A stretch of DNA of 64,000 bases, taken from Blastopirellula retiformator. Lineage in GTDB: Bacteria > Planctomycetota > Planctomycetia > Pirellulales > Pirellulaceae. The notes below the pieces were generated by a model. That model searched no databases. It saw only the letters and a list, made by a program, of their open reading frames with translations, and was not told the origin of the DNA. The stretch covers positions 1 through 64,000 of the forward strand of contig NZ_SJPF01000005.1 in NCBI RefSeq assembly GCF_007859755.1. Direction: 5' to 3'. Position numbers and translations under genes: made by a program. Shown here in pieces: positions 1-10,737 of the stretch; the stretch's first letter is position 1, and each line of letters starts with the position of its first letter.

Positions 1-38
1 TCAACCGAACCAGCAGCGTCCCAAGATCAACCGTTAAC

Positions 39-650
39 CTACAAGCCCCTTCCCCTGCAAAAAAGAAAGAAGGGCGAAGGCCCGGAGAGGGTCTGCCTTG
101 ACAGGGGACTTCCTATAGGTGGCGCCAGAGAATTGTCATATGGCAACCCGCTAGTGTCGTACAAATAACTTCCGCTTTCCGCTTTCGGCTCTCCGCTTTT
201 CTGCTCGTCATGCTCGTCGAGCAGATGCGTGATTCCTTTCCCTTCGACGCCGGCGTAGAAGACAAGGATCTCCGCATCGACCTTGCCGTCGTTCTGACCC
301 CAGTGCGGTTTGTCGACTAGCTCGATCAGCGAGTCGCCCTCTTTAATCTTCAACGTCTTTCCTTCCTCGGTATGCACGACCAGTTCCCCTTTCAGCAGCA
401 CCCCGGCGTTGATCACGCTATGCGTATGCAGCGCGGTTCGCTCACCAGCCGGGATAATGATCCGCAAGATGGTGATCTCCGGCTGCCCTTCCGGATAAGC
501 GGGCAGCGGCGCGCCGTCCCATTGCTTGGTCGACTTGGCGACCGTCGTGACCTTGAGCACGTCACCATCTTCATGCGCCAAGGCGACGCCAAAACCGACC
601 AGGGCGATCAGGCCAAGAGCGAGCAGAACGGGTAGGGTGAATCGATTCAT
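39..650 (-). CDS. Secreted cupin-domain protein
   Basis: The product is 203 aa and begins with a hydrophobic signal segment (residues 5-25) ending near ALAHED, so it is probably exported. Residues about 60-130 form one cupin barrel: a PAGERTALHTH stretch supplies the usual metal-binding histidines, followed by GVLLKGEL and an EGDSL turn. A small metal-binding or sensing cupin is the likely fold, and the substrate is unknown. The last 45 or so residues (rich in S, P, G and F) are low-complexity and unlike a cupin, so the frame may run past the ancestral stop into non-coding sequence. It is transcribed leftward and diverges from the TPR gene at 918. A clear ribosome-binding site is not visible. 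The cupin call is firm, the role is not. Confidence 0.75.
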   Translation of the reverse strand: MNRFTLPVLLALGLIALVGFGVALAHEDGDVLKVTTVAKSTKQWDGAPLPAYPEGQPEITILRIIIPAGERTALHTHSVINAGVLLKGELVVHTEEGKTLKIKEGDSLIELVDKPHWGQNDGKVDAEILVFYAGVEGKGITHLLDEHDEQKSGEPKAESGSYLYDTSGLPYDNSLAPPIGSPLSRQTLSGPSPFFLFCRGRGL

Positions 651-917
651 GAGTCAGCCGCGCCTTTGCAAGGGAGAAACGAACGTTGGGAAAGTCTACG
701 CCACACAATGGGGGCGTCTCTCTGAAGGTAGCATGGTTTTTTGGAAAAGTTGCAACTTGTTGCTCCCAACGGTGATTTGAATGCTATGCGTTCCTCACAA
801 CCGTGTGGTCGTTTTCTTCCTCCGCTTTTCTTCCCGCCCGCATTTCCCTCGCTGGCGCGTCGGGCTACGATTGGGGCGGGACTGTTGGAAACGGCGTTTG
901 TCAAGCGAGGGAGAAAC

Positions 918-1973
918 ATGCCGATTCAAATTCAATGCACGGCGGTCGTGATTCGCAATGATGCATTGGAGCGCGTCTTAGAAGATGGCGCCGCAGGCTT
1001 CGCCGCGATTGCGCCCAATGCGATGAGCTATGGCGATGAGAAACTGTCGCAGGCCAGCTTTATGGCGCCGGTCGATGCCGAGGAGTTCGCCAAGCTGCTC
1101 GAGTTGCATGGCTTGGACCGCAGCGGCGATTCGCCTGACTTTGTGATCGTGCAGACCCGCAATCAGGCGGTTGAGCCGGAGTGCGATTGGCTGTTTCTGT
1201 TTGAGTACGAAGGGCGGCTGATTGCTACCTTGCGGGGCTGGGATTCGCGCAAGGTGATCGCCCCGGCCGACGACTCTCCCTTTAATCCCGATGCGATTCA
1301 GCATTACAGCGACGAAGAGATCGCCGAGAAGTTTGAGTTCGTCGAGCGGAAGGATGGGATCGATACCTATCGCGAGAAGGCGACCGGCAAGCTCGTCTAT
1401 CAGGCCCGGCAGAGCGAGACGCCGGATGAGATCTTCGCTCGCGCGTTTGAAACGGTATGGCAATTGCGCCGTGAGCCGGGAATGCCAGCCAAGACCGGCG
1501 ACGAAGCGGCGCAGGTTGAAGACGCCATCGATGAACTGCAGCCGCTCGCGGCCAAATATCCGGATGCGGCCAACGTGGCGCTCGCCCTAGGAATGGCCTG
1601 GTACACGATTGGCAAAGAGGAAAAGGGGCAGCGGCAACTGGTGCGGGCGGTCGAACTGGAGCCCGAGAACACGATCCTGCACAAAGAGCTGGGAGCGATC
1701 TGCCTGGCTCGGAAAGATTATCCAGTCGCCCTCGACACGGCGATCAAAGCGGTCGCCGTGAAACCGGACGACGCCGAATTGCTGGGCAATCTGGCGGTGA
1801 TTCAGATGCTGAGCGGCTCGGTTGATCAGGCCGAAGCGACGATCGAACATGCAGTGCGACTGTCGCCAGAGGATGTGGTCAATCGCAACGTGCAGGGAAT
1901 TATCGCCGATGTGGTGAGCGGCAACCGAAAGCGACCCGAAACGCTGGAAGAGATGATGGCGCCGCCGGAGTAA
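918..1973 (+). CDS. TPR-repeat protein
   Basis: The product is 351 aa with no signal peptide. The first 190 residues are a planctomycete-type domain I do not recognise, containing a glycine/tryptophan-rich core (LIATLRGWDSRK). Residues about 205-330 hold at least three tetratricopeptide units with the typical Ala/Gly/Leu/Pro spacing (AVELEPENTILHKELG, AVAVKPDDAELLGNLA, AVRLSPEDVVNRNVQG), so it probably acts as a protein-binding scaffold in the cytoplasm. The start at 918 is chosen because GGGAG lies just upstream. The frame stays open to 741, but that extension is low-complexity and not credible. It is a single gene, and the sulfatase begins about 90 bp downstream. Confidence 0.8.
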   Translation: MPIQIQCTAVVIRNDALERVLEDGAAGFAAIAPNAMSYGDEKLSQASFMAPVDAEEFAKLLELHGLDRSGDSPDFVIVQTRNQAVEPECDWLFLFEYEGRLIATLRGWDSRKVIAPADDSPFNPDAIQHYSDEEIAEKFEFVERKDGIDTYREKATGKLVYQARQSETPDEIFARAFETVWQLRREPGMPAKTGDEAAQVEDAIDELQPLAAKYPDAANVALALGMAWYTIGKEEKGQRQLVRAVELEPENTILHKELGAICLARKDYPVALDTAIKAVAVKPDDAELLGNLAVIQMLSGSVDQAEATIEHAVRLSPEDVVNRNVQGIIADVVSGNRKRPETLEEMMAPPE

Positions 1974-2066
1974 AAAATCTCGCCAGCCGGTGCGGCGGCA
2001 TTGTGGCTTCTCGGTGGTCTGTCTGGCTAAAATGGGAAGCGTCCCCTCCCCATTTCGCATTCCCTC

Positions 2067-3551
2067 ATGAGATTTGCCATGCGCCGACTTTCTCTCCTTG
2101 TGGTCGCTATCTTGTTGGCCCCGATTTCTTTCGGTTCTTCCCTGCTGGCTGAAGAGAAGCGGCCGAACGTGTTGTTTATCGCGGTCGACGACCTGCGGAC
2201 CGAGCTGGGCTGTTATGGCGACGATTGGATCAAGAGCCCCAACATCGACAAGCTGGCCGCCTCCGGCACCGTCTTCTCGCGGGCCTATTGCCAGCAGGCG
2301 GTTTGCTCGCCGTCGCGGACCAGCTTGATGACTGGGCTGCGTCCCGATTCGACCCGGGTGTATGACCTGGTGACCCACTTCCGCAAGAACGCGCCGAACG
2401 TGGTGACGCTGGGTCAGCACTTCAAGCAGAACGGCTATTACAGCGTCAGCATGGGGAAGATCTATCACGGCGGCTATGACGACGCGCCGACCTGGAGCGA
2501 ACCGGCCCGCAAGCCGAAAGGTGGTGGCGGCTATGCGCTGCCTGAGAACCGCGCGATGATCAGCCAGAAACGGGCCGCTGCGAAGAAGCAAGGTTTGACG
2601 GGAACCAAGCTGAGCCGCGCCGCTCGTGGTCCGGCGACCGAGATGGCCGACGTCAAGGACAACGCTTACACAGATGGCGCGATCGCTGACCTGGCGGTCA
2701 AGTCGCTGCAGGAACTGAGCAAGCGAGACGAGCCGTTCTTTTTGGCGGTTGGTTTCACCAAGCCGCACCTGCCGTTCAACGCGCCGAAAAGGTATTGGGA
2801 CATGTACGACCCGGCCGAAATCGAACTGGCCGACAATCCTTTTCCACCGAAGAACGTGACCCCCTACTCGCTGACCAGCTGGGGCGAGATGCGAGTCTAT
2901 GAAGGGATCCCGAAAAAGGGAGACCTGACCGAGGAGAAGGCCCGCGAGTTGAAACATGGCTACTATGCCTGCGTCAGCTTTACCGACGCCAACGTTGGCC
3001 AATTGCTGAACGAACTCGACAAGCTTCAGCTTGCGGACGACACGATCGTCGTGCTGTGGGGAGACCATGGTTGGAAGTTGGGAGAGCACAACGGCTGGTG
3101 CAAACATACGAACTTTGAAAATGACGCCAACGCCCCGCTGATCATCCGGGCGCCCGGTCAAAAGGCGCCAGGCAAGCCGAGCGACGCGTTGGTCGAGTTT
3201 GTCGACATCTACCCGACGCTCTGCGATCTGGCGGGCCTGGACAAGCCGCAGCATTTGGAAGGATCAAGCGCCGCGCCCCTGCTCGACAAACCGGGTGCGA
3301 AATGGAAACCGGCCGCGTTCAGCCAATACCCGCGCGGCGCCGTGATGGGCTACACGATGAAGACCGATCGCTATCGCTTCACCGCTTGGAAGAACAAGAA
3401 GACGGGCGAAGTGCTGGAGACCGAGCTGTACGATCACCAGGTCGATCCGGCCGAAAATGAAAACGTCGCCGGCGAGGCGAAAAATGCGGAGCTGGTTGCG
3501 CAGTTGCAAAAGCAGTTGGACGCTGGTTGGAAGGCTGCACGCCCGGAATGA
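2067..3551 (+). CDS. Secreted type I sulfatase (iduronate-2-sulfatase-like)
   Basis: The product is 494 aa with a signal peptide (residues 1-28). The metal-binding Asp pair follows the first strand (FIAVDDLR, D41/D42). The sulfatase signature CSPSR at residues 80-84 supplies the cysteine that formylglycine-generating enzyme oxidises. The later WGDHGWKLGEH and LIIRAPG stretches are typical of the iduronate-2-sulfatase subgroup, which planctomycetes carry in large numbers for desulfating algal polysaccharides. It probably hydrolyses sulfate esters of a glycan in the periplasm, with the exact substrate unknown. Starts at 2067 and 2079 are both possible, and neither has a strong Shine-Dalgarno sequence. 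Its stop overlaps the start of the next small membrane gene (ATGA), so the two are probably co-transcribed. Confidence 0.93.
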   Translation: MRFAMRRLSLLVVAILLAPISFGSSLLAEEKRPNVLFIAVDDLRTELGCYGDDWIKSPNIDKLAASGTVFSRAYCQQAVCSPSRTSLMTGLRPDSTRVYDLVTHFRKNAPNVVTLGQHFKQNGYYSVSMGKIYHGGYDDAPTWSEPARKPKGGGGYALPENRAMISQKRAAAKKQGLTGTKLSRAARGPATEMADVKDNAYTDGAIADLAVKSLQELSKRDEPFFLAVGFTKPHLPFNAPKRYWDMYDPAEIELADNPFPPKNVTPYSLTSWGEMRVYEGIPKKGDLTEEKARELKHGYYACVSFTDANVGQLLNELDKLQLADDTIVVLWGDHGWKLGEHNGWCKHTNFENDANAPLIIRAPGQKAPGKPSDALVEFVDIYPTLCDLAGLDKPQHLEGSSAAPLLDKPGAKWKPAAFSQYPRGAVMGYTMKTDRYRFTAWKNKKTGEVLETELYDHQVDPAENENVAGEAKNAELVAQLQKQLDAGWKAARPE

Positions 3552-3850
3552 GAATCGCCGCGTACATTACCGCCGCGTTATTCGTGTTGACCGCCGTTAT
3601 GATCATTGTGGCGCTGGTCGTCGGGTTTTCCAGCGGCATTGTCCAGATCGACGGTTGGGAGATGACGGTCGCTTGGAATGGAAGCGCCGATGTGGGCGCA
3701 ATGGGAGGAGATCCCGTTCTGCATCAACACTACTTCTTCGTCACGACGCCGATCTATGTTGTCGCGATTGTGGGGATCGCGCCGCTGGCGATCTTGGCCG
3801 CGATTGCCGCCGTATTGTTCGGGCGGAGCGCTAAGCCTGCCGACTCGTAG
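3548..3850 (+). CDS. Small two-helix membrane protein
   Basis: The product is 100 aa with a hydrophobic N-terminal helix (residues about 4-28) and a second near the C-terminus (residues about 66-90). The loop between them has no recognised motif (HQHYFFVTTPIY). The ATG overlaps the sulfatase stop by four bases, which argues for translational coupling and decides the start over the open frame upstream. The function is unknown, and the family is not recognised. Linkage to a sulfatase may be incidental. Confidence 0.65.
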   Translation: MRIAAYITAALFVLTAVMIIVALVVGFSSGIVQIDGWEMTVAWNGSADVGAMGGDPVLHQHYFFVTTPIYVVAIVGIAPLAILAAIAAVLFGRSAKPADS

Positions 3851-3855
3851 ATCGC

Positions 3856-4485
3856 CTACGCCGCCAACCGCGGCTTCTCGCTCGGCGGCAAGCCCATGTC
3901 GGTCTGAAGATCGTCAAACAGCAACGCCAGCGCCGCGGTGCTCTTGCCCCAGTCGAACCATTGGCCTGGGATGATCGTTTCGGCGCCGACCAGCGTCCCT
4001 GTTGGTAGCTGGACGATCGAGACTTTCAGCTCTCCCTTCATCGCCCAGATCGAAGAAGGAAACTCGGCCGTAATCACGCAGCCGCCGTCTCCTTGCTGGA
4101 CGCTTTCGATCTTCTGGCCATGCTTGGCCAGGCTGCAGACGACCCGGGCGATGGTGCGACCGATCGGGGCCGCGATTTCTTCGACCCGCTCTTGGCCGGT
4201 CTTCATTCCCATTTTCGCGTACATCGACTGGGAGATCTCGGCCAGCGCACCGTAGGAGACCGGGGAGTCGACCACCTTTTCGCAGATCGAAAGAAACGTC
4301 TCGGCCGACATCCCCTTCGCGGTGCCTTGAGCGCAGCAATCAATCGCCGCCCGAACCTCCGGTACATGGATGATCGCTTCGTAGCGAACGTCGTTTTCCC
4401 AGTCGTCTGTCTGCGGCGCAATCTTGTGCCCGCAGTTAGAACAGAATTTACCCTGGGCCTTCGCCCCGCACTCGCAGCAGAACAT
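3856..4485 (-). CDS. Zinc-ribbon domain protein
   Basis: The product is 209 aa. The N-terminus is a double CxxC zinc ribbon (CCECGAKAQGKFCSNCGHK, residues 3-21). The remaining about 185 residues form a soluble alpha/beta domain I do not recognise, with no catalytic motif visible. Proteins of this plan usually use the ribbon to bind RNA, DNA or protein, and nothing here fixes the partner. A GGAG sequence about 10 bases upstream supports the start at 4485. It converges with the sulfatase/membrane gene pair, six bases from the end of the latter. The metal site is clear, the role is unknown. Confidence 0.75.
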   Translation of the reverse strand: MFCCECGAKAQGKFCSNCGHKIAPQTDDWENDVRYEAIIHVPEVRAAIDCCAQGTAKGMSAETFLSICEKVVDSPVSYGALAEISQSMYAKMGMKTGQERVEEIAAPIGRTIARVVCSLAKHGQKIESVQQGDGGCVITAEFPSSIWAMKGELKVSIVQLPTGTLVGAETIIPGQWFDWGKSTAALALLFDDLQTDMGLPPSEKPRLAA

Positions 4486-4574
4486 CCTTGTTCTCCGGTG
4501 CTAGCAGTTGTGAGAGAAACGATTCGCGTTGTTCTCATTCCATCGGCAGGGGAGGGGAAAGAAGTGCACCCACA

Positions 4575-4608
4575 AGAAAAGCCGCCGGCAACTCGCCAGC
4601 GGCTTTCC
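4575..4608 (-). terminator. Rho-independent terminator after map
   Basis: Read on the minus strand, AAAGCCGCTGGC pairs with GCCGGCGGCTTT around a short loop and runs into TTTTC. It lies just past the stop of the methionine aminopeptidase gene. Confidence 0.7.
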
Positions 4609-4637
4609 TGTTTTCTCACGATTGTTGGCTCAGTTTC

Positions 4638-5435
<798 letters not shown>

Positions 5436-5770
5436 GCAGGAAAACCTTCCGAATTCTGCGGTTGGGGGGCGTCTCGTACATCGCAACGACTTGGACAGGC
5501 GACGCACGAAGATATGAAGAAGTTTAACAACCGCCCGGCCCGCAGCCTACGCATTGGGCGACAAAACTTCAGCGAAATACGGGGATCAACGAGATGTTTT
5601 CGTCCTTTTTTCGGGAACTAGCGGTTGTATCGATCGAGGTGCGTCGATTGCGATAAACCGGGTAAAGAATTAGAATCACGGCTTTCTTGGGGGATGGCGA
5701 AAGCCGAACAAAGATAACGGCTTAGGTAGAAATCCGGCCCTCCCCGCTTCACTAAAAACACGATAGACCG

Positions 5771-8608
5771 ATGCCGCGCTACAATCCCGCTGAAATCGAA
5801 CCGAAATGGCAGCAGTTCTGGCAGCAGAATCGCACCTTCGCGACGCCCGAAATGCCCAGCGGCGAAAAGATGTATGTGCTGGACATGTTCCCCTATCCCA
5901 GCGGCGAAGGGCTGCATGTCGGTCACCCCGAAGGGTACACGGCGACCGACATCGTCTGCCGCTTTGCCCGGATGCAGGGCAAGAGCGTGCTGCACCCGAT
6001 GGGTTTCGACTCGTTTGGCTTGCCGGCCGAAGAGCACGCCATCAAAACGGGCACCCCCCCGCGAGTGCAGACCGAAAAGAACATCGCCAACTTCACCCGA
6101 CAGCTGAAGATGCTCGGCTTCAGCTACGACTGGGATCGTCAGATCGCGACGACCGACGTCGAGTACTTCCGCTGGACGCAGTGGATCTTTTTGCAGGTCT
6201 ACGATACCTGGTATGACCGTGAGCAGCAGAAAGGGCGCCCGATCGCCGAGCTGCCGATTCCGGCCGACATCAAAGCGGAAGGCGCCGACGCGGTTCGCCA
6301 ATATCAAGACGAGCACCGCCTGGCCTATCTCAGCGAAGCTCCGGTTAACTGGTGTCCGGCGCTTGGTACGGTGCTGGCCAACGAAGAAGTCATCGACGGC
6401 AAGAGCGAGCGGGGCAGTCACCCGGTGCAGCGGATTCCGCTGAAGCAATGGATGATGCGGATCACTGACTACGCCGACCGCCTGGAGAAAGACCTCGACG
6501 GCTTGGATTGGTCGGACGGCATCAAGGCTCGCCAGCGCAACTGGATCGGCCGTAGCACCGGCGCCGAAGTCGACTTCTACATCGGCGCCGCCGACAAGCT
6601 GAGCGATTGGAAAAAGACCCGGGCCGCCAGCGGATTCCCCCGCAAGCCCGGCGACGACATCCTGCGGGTCTACACCACCCGCCCCGATACGCTGTTTGGC
6701 GCCACGTACATGGTGATTGCGCCGGAGCATCCGCTGGTTGATACCTTGACCACCGCCGAACAAGCGGACGCCGTCAAAGCGTATTGCGACAAGGCGGCCA
6801 GCAAGAGCGATCTGGAACGGACCGAGCTGGCCAAGGAAAAGACCGGCGTCTTCAGCGGTTCGTACGCGATCAACCCGGTCAATGACGAGCAGACCCCGAT
6901 CTGGATCGCCGACTACGTGCTGATCAGCTACGGCACCGGCGCCATCATGGCCGTTCCGGCGCATGACGATCGCGACTTTGAGTTCGCCCAGACGTTCGAT
7001 ATTCCGGTCATCGCCGTCGTCGACCCTGGCGAGTCGAGCGACGTCGACCGGGCCGAAGTCTTGGCGGGCAAGGTTTGCTCGACTAGCGACGGCGTCGCGA
7101 TCAACTCCGGCAAGTACGACGGCACGCTGACTGCCGAGTTCAAGTCAAAGATCGCGACCGATCTGACCGAAGCCGGACTCGGCCGCACCGCGGTCAACTA
7201 CAAACTGCGCGATTGGCTCTTCAGCCGTCAGCGCTTCTGGGGCGAGCCGTTCCCGATCCTGAAAGAGCTGGACGAAAACGGCGAGCCGAACGGCAAGATC
7301 TTGCCGGTGCCGGTCGATCAATTGCCCGTCAACCTGCCCGAGCTGGAAGACTTCAAGCCGATCGGCCGTCCCGAGCCGCCGCTCGAAAAAGCGGACGACG
7401 ATTGGCTCTACCCGGTCATCGACGGCGTGAAATACAAGCGCGAAACGAACACCATGCCGCAATGGGCCGGGTCGTGCTGGTACTACCTGCGGTTTATCGA
7501 TCCGAAAAATGACCAGATGCTGATCGATCGCGAAAAAGAAAAAGCCTGGATGCCGGTCGACCTTTACATCGGCGGCGCCGAGCACGCGGTGCTTCACCTG
7601 TTGTATGCCCGGTTCTGGCACAAGGTGCTGTTCGATCGGGGCGTGGTCACCACGGCTGAGCCGTTTCAAAAGCTGGTGAACCAGGGAATGATCCTGGGCG
7701 AACTGGAGTACACCGGCTATCAAACGGCCGAAGGTCGCTGGGTTTCGCACAACAAGACCAAGACCAACGTCGACGGAGAGCGGATCGACGCCAAGACCAG
7801 CGAACTGGTCAACGCGGTCAAACTGTCGGCCGACGATGTCGAGAAGCAGGGAGACGCCTTCGTCCTGAAGGCCGACGCCAAGGTCAAGATCGACGCCCGG
7901 GCGATGAAGATGTCGAAGAGCCGCGGCAACGTGGTGAACCCCGATATCGTGGTAAAGGATTTTGGCGCCGACAGCTTGCGGCTGTACGAGATGTTCATGG
8001 GCCCGCTCGAAGCGACCAAACCGTGGAGCATGGCCGGCGTGAGCGGCGTGCGGAACTTCCTGGATCGGGTTTGGCGGTTGGTGGTCGACGATTTCGCCGA
8101 CCAGGCGACGCTGCTTGACGCGGTGCAAGACGTCGAGCCGACCGCCGAACAAAACAAGGCGCTGCACCGTACGATCGAGGCGGTCACCCGCGACCTGTCG
8201 CGGTTAGAGTTCAACACGCCGATCGCCCGGATGATGGAGTTCACCAACTTCTTCACCAAAGAAGAGGTCCGCCCCAAGTCGGCGATGAAATCGCTGGTGC
8301 TGATGCTGTCGGCCTATGCCCCGCACATTGCGGAAGAGCTGTGGTCGATCTTGGGAGAGACCGAGTCGCTGGCCTACCACCCTTGGCCGCAATTTGACGA
8401 AAAATTCACCAAGGATGACGAAATCGAGATTCCGGTCCAGATCTTGGGGAAGGTTCGCAGCAAGATCGTCGTCGCGGCCGATATTTCTAAGGCCGACCTC
8501 GAAAAGGCGGCCCTCGCCGACGAGAAGATCCAGAGCATGATCGCCGGCAAACAGGTGGTCAAAGCGATTGTGGTCCCTGGTCGCATGGTCAATTTTGTCG
8601 TCAAATAA
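5771..8608 (+). CDS. leuS: Leucyl-tRNA synthetase
   Basis: The product is 945 aa, a class I aminoacyl-tRNA synthetase that charges tRNA-Leu. The HIGH-type signature is HVGH at residues 49-52, and the KMSKS loop is intact at residues 713-717. The CP1 editing domain lies between, with the conserved [14 protein letters not shown] stretch near residue 300 and the AVPAHDDRD motif near residue 395. The C-terminal anticodon-binding domain follows KMSKS. It is longer than the E. coli enzyme (about 860 aa), mainly through insertions in the connective domains, as in other planctomycetes. The ATG at 5771 is followed directly by the family N-terminus. Pyrophosphatase follows 78 bp downstream. Confidence 0.97.
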   Translation: MPRYNPAEIEPKWQQFWQQNRTFATPEMPSGEKMYVLDMFPYPSGEGLHVGHPEGYTATDIVCRFARMQGKSVLHPMGFDSFGLPAEEHAIKTGTPPRVQTEKNIANFTRQLKMLGFSYDWDRQIATTDVEYFRWTQWIFLQVYDTWYDREQQKGRPIAELPIPADIKAEGADAVRQYQDEHRLAYLSEAPVNWCPALGTVLANEEVIDGKSERGSHPVQRIPLKQWMMRITDYADRLEKDLDGLDWSDGIKARQRNWIGRSTGAEVDFYIGAADKLSDWKKTRAASGFPRKPGDDILRVYTTRPDTLFGATYMVIAPEHPLVDTLTTAEQADAVKAYCDKAASKSDLERTELAKEKTGVFSGSYAINPVNDEQTPIWIADYVLISYGTGAIMAVPAHDDRDFEFAQTFDIPVIAVVDPGESSDVDRAEVLAGKVCSTSDGVAINSGKYDGTLTAEFKSKIATDLTEAGLGRTAVNYKLRDWLFSRQRFWGEPFPILKELDENGEPNGKILPVPVDQLPVNLPELEDFKPIGRPEPPLEKADDDWLYPVIDGVKYKRETNTMPQWAGSCWYYLRFIDPKNDQMLIDREKEKAWMPVDLYIGGAEHAVLHLLYARFWHKVLFDRGVVTTAEPFQKLVNQGMILGELEYTGYQTAEGRWVSHNKTKTNVDGERIDAKTSELVNAVKLSADDVEKQGDAFVLKADAKVKIDARAMKMSKSRGNVVNPDIVVKDFGADSLRLYEMFMGPLEATKPWSMAGVSGVRNFLDRVWRLVVDDFADQATLLDAVQDVEPTAEQNKALHRTIEAVTRDLSRLEFNTPIARMMEFTNFFTKEEVRPKSAMKSLVLMLSAYAPHIAEELWSILGETESLAYHPWPQFDEKFTKDDEIEIPVQILGKVRSKIVVAADISKADLEKAALADEKIQSMIAGKQVVKAIVVPGRMVNFVVK

Positions 8609-8611
8609 ACA

Positions 8612-8641
8612 AGGAGTTCGCCGTCATCGGCGTTCCCCTTT
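8612..8641 (+). terminator. Possible terminator or hairpin after leuS
   Basis: CGCCG and CGGCG pair around TCAT, with flanking AAGG/CCTT pairs separated by mismatches. There is only a short T stretch after it, so it may attenuate rather than stop transcription into ppa. Confidence 0.35.
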
Positions 8642-8686
8642 CATGCCCACCGCCCACTTTTCTTGTTTTGATAATTAGGACGAACG

Positions 8687-9244
8687 ATGACGCACTCTTG
8701 GCACGACGTCAGCCCGGGCCATCGTATGCCGCTCGAATTTTGCGCGGTGATCGAAATTCCGACCGGTTGCAGCCTGAAATACGAACTGGACAAGCCGACC
8801 GGGCTGCTGCGGATGGATCGCATCCTCTACTCGGCGGTCCACTATCCGGCCAACTACGGCTTTATCCCGCAAACGCTGGCCGAAGACGACGATCCGCTCG
8901 ACGTGCTGGTCCTTTGCCAAGAGTCCGTTTATCCGTTGTGCCTGATCGAGGCCCGCGTCGTGGGTCTGATGACGATGGTCGACAGCGGCAAACTGGACCA
9001 TAAGATCATCGCCGTCGCGGTGAACGACCCCGAATATTCTTCCTATCGGGAAGCGGTCGACCTGCCGAGCCATCGCCGCAACATGCTTCGCCGCTTTTTC
9101 CAGGATTACAAACAACTGGAAGGAAAAACGGTCGAAGTCGACGAAATGCAGCCGGCCGAGACGGCGGTTCCGGTGATTGAGCAGGCGTTGCAGCGGTATA
9201 GCGAGCAGCGCCGCCGCGGCTTTTATCAAAAAGCGCCGAGCTAG
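8687..9244 (+). CDS. ppa: Inorganic pyrophosphatase (soluble, family I)
   Basis: The product is 185 aa and hydrolyses pyrophosphate to phosphate in the cytoplasm. The family I signature is present as DDDPLDVL (three metal-binding Asp) near residue 65. It is preceded by the conserved KYELDK (residues 29-34) and YPANYGFIPQT stretches. The C-terminal DYKQLEGK stretch is also family-typical. AGGA lies about nine bases before the ATG. Its position between leuS and glgC places it beside two pyrophosphate-producing enzymes, which is suggestive but not proof of joint control. Confidence 0.95.
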   Translation: MTHSWHDVSPGHRMPLEFCAVIEIPTGCSLKYELDKPTGLLRMDRILYSAVHYPANYGFIPQTLAEDDDPLDVLVLCQESVYPLCLIEARVVGLMTMVDSGKLDHKIIAVAVNDPEYSSYREAVDLPSHRRNMLRRFFQDYKQLEGKTVEVDEMQPAETAVPVIEQALQRYSEQRRRGFYQKAPS

Positions 9245-9279
9245 CTTTCGGGCCAAACGGCAGATCTTCATCGTTGTTC

Positions 9280-9302
9280 GCTCTGGCGGCGCTTGCCAGA
9301 GC
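9280..9302. other. Hairpin between ppa and glgC
   Basis: GCTCTGGC and GCCAGAGC form a perfect 8-bp stem around a 7-base loop. No T run follows, so it is not a standard intrinsic terminator. It could be a processing or stability element. Confidence 0.4.
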
Positions 9303-9378
9303 GGCGGCGAGACCGTTATGCTAAAAGTCAAAATTCCCGCCCACTGATTATCTTCTTTGAGGAATCTCGGTCGTTATC

Positions 9379-10671
9379 ATGCGCAATGTTATTTCTTTGG
9401 TTCTGGGCGGTGGTCGCGGCACGCGTCTCTATCCGTTGACGAAGTATCGCTCGAAGCCGGCCGTGCCGCTGGCCGGTAAGTATCGCCTGATCGATATTCC
9501 CCTCTCCAACTGCATCAACAGCGACCTGAATCGCATCTATGTGTTGACGCAGTTCCTGTCGGTCAGCTTGCACCGCCACATTCGCCAGACCTACCGCTTT
9601 GACAACTTCCGCGGCGGTTTTGTCGAACTGCTGGCCGCCCAGCAAACCGGCAACGAGTCGACCGACTGGTACCAAGGTACCGCCGACGCCGTTCGTAAAA
9701 ACCTGAAGTACATCCAGCAGTACGGCACCGACTATGTGCTGATCCTGGCCGGCGACCAGCTGTACCGGATGGACTATCGCAAGATGCTCGACACGCACAT
9801 CAAGAGCGGCGCCGACGTCACCATCGCCGGCATCCCGGTCTCGCGCGACGACGCCAAGTCGCTGGGCATTATGCGTCTGGACGATACCGGCCGCGTCGTC
9901 GGTTTTGTCGAAAAGCCGCAGACCCAGGAAGACCTGGAGCTGGTCACGATGCCGCCCGAGAAGTTGGAAGCCCTGGGTGTGAAGAGCCAGGGCCGCGACT
10001 GCCTGGCGAGCATGGGCATTTACCTGTTCAACCGCGACACGCTGGTCGACGTCTTGGAAAAGACCGACTACGAAGACTTCGGTCGCGAGATCTTCCCCGC
10101 CGCGATTCGTTCGCGCCACGTGCAACTGCACGCCTTTGACGATTACTGGGAAGATATCGGGACGATCAAAGCCTTCTACGAGGCGAACCTGTCGCTCGCC
10201 AGTCCAGAGCCGCCGTTCAGCTTCTCGGACGAAGACGAACCGATTTATTCTCGCGCCCGCTTCCTGCCGCCGACCTTGATGTCGCAGGTTAGCGTCGATC
10301 GCAGCCAGATCGCCGACGGTTGCCGCATCGGCGCCGGCTGCACCATCGACAACAGCGTCGTCGGCCTTCGCAGCCTGATCGGCGAAAACGTCACGATCAA
10401 AGATTCGGTCCTGATGGGCGCCGACTACTACGAAACCGAAAACGAACTGGAAGATCACCGCAACTGCAAACGCCCGCCGTTGGGCATCGGCTGCGGCTCG
10501 GTAATCCAAGGCGCGATCATCGACAAGAACTGCAACATCGGCAAGAACGTCCGGATCGTCAACGATTTGGGATTGGAAGAAAAGGAATACGACGTCGGCG
10601 TCACGGTCGTCGACGGAATTCCTTGCGTCGAGAAGGGCGCGCATATTCCGGATGGGTGGAAGCTGACTTAA
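9379..10671 (+). CDS. glgC: Glucose-1-phosphate adenylyltransferase (ADP-glucose pyrophosphorylase)
   Basis: The product is 430 aa and makes ADP-glucose and pyrophosphate from ATP and glucose-1-phosphate, the committed step of glycogen synthesis. The nucleotidyltransferase signature GGGRGTRLYP is at residues 10-19, followed by KYRLIDIPLSNCINS. The LAGDQLYRMDY stretch near residue 130 carries the catalytic Asp, and FVEKP follows near residue 178. The C-terminal 120 residues are left-handed beta-helix hexapeptide repeats (IGAGCTI, IGENVTI, IGKNVRI). Length and order match the bacterial/plant GlgC family. A GAGGA sequence precedes the start. A strong terminator follows at 10703. The sucrose-phosphate synthase at 61452 belongs to the same general area of carbohydrate storage. 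Confidence 0.96.
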   Translation: MRNVISLVLGGGRGTRLYPLTKYRSKPAVPLAGKYRLIDIPLSNCINSDLNRIYVLTQFLSVSLHRHIRQTYRFDNFRGGFVELLAAQQTGNESTDWYQGTADAVRKNLKYIQQYGTDYVLILAGDQLYRMDYRKMLDTHIKSGADVTIAGIPVSRDDAKSLGIMRLDDTGRVVGFVEKPQTQEDLELVTMPPEKLEALGVKSQGRDCLASMGIYLFNRDTLVDVLEKTDYEDFGREIFPAAIRSRHVQLHAFDDYWEDIGTIKAFYEANLSLASPEPPFSFSDEDEPIYSRARFLPPTLMSQVSVDRSQIADGCRIGAGCTIDNSVVGLRSLIGENVTIKDSVLMGADYYETENELEDHRNCKRPPLGIGCGSVIQGAIIDKNCNIGKNVRIVNDLGLEEKEYDVGVTVVDGIPCVEKGAHIPDGWKLT

Positions 10672-10702
10672 CGGTTTAGCTTTCGCTTGCCACAGATAGA
10701 AC

Positions 10703-10737
10703 AAAAAACGCCCTCCACGTTGGAGGGCGTTTTTCTT
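10703..10737 (+). terminator. Rho-independent terminator after glgC
   Basis: ACGCCCTCCA and TGGAGGGCGT pair in a near-perfect GC-rich stem with a tiny loop, followed by TTTTT and preceded by an A run. It would work in both directions. Confidence 0.9.

Noticed and set aside
1587-3254. 555-codon open frame on the minus strand opposite the sulfatase
   Set aside because: It mirrors the sulfatase codon pattern, is Arg/Val/His-rich without a domain, and the sulfatase is certain. The same applies to the long antisense frames opposite leuS (5618-6964, 7145-8167), glgC (9328-10887), the lipoprotein at 23152 (23212-24504) and polX (45332-46375).
9280-9302. Hairpin after ppa as a rho-independent terminator
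   Set aside because: Perfect stem but no T run follows.
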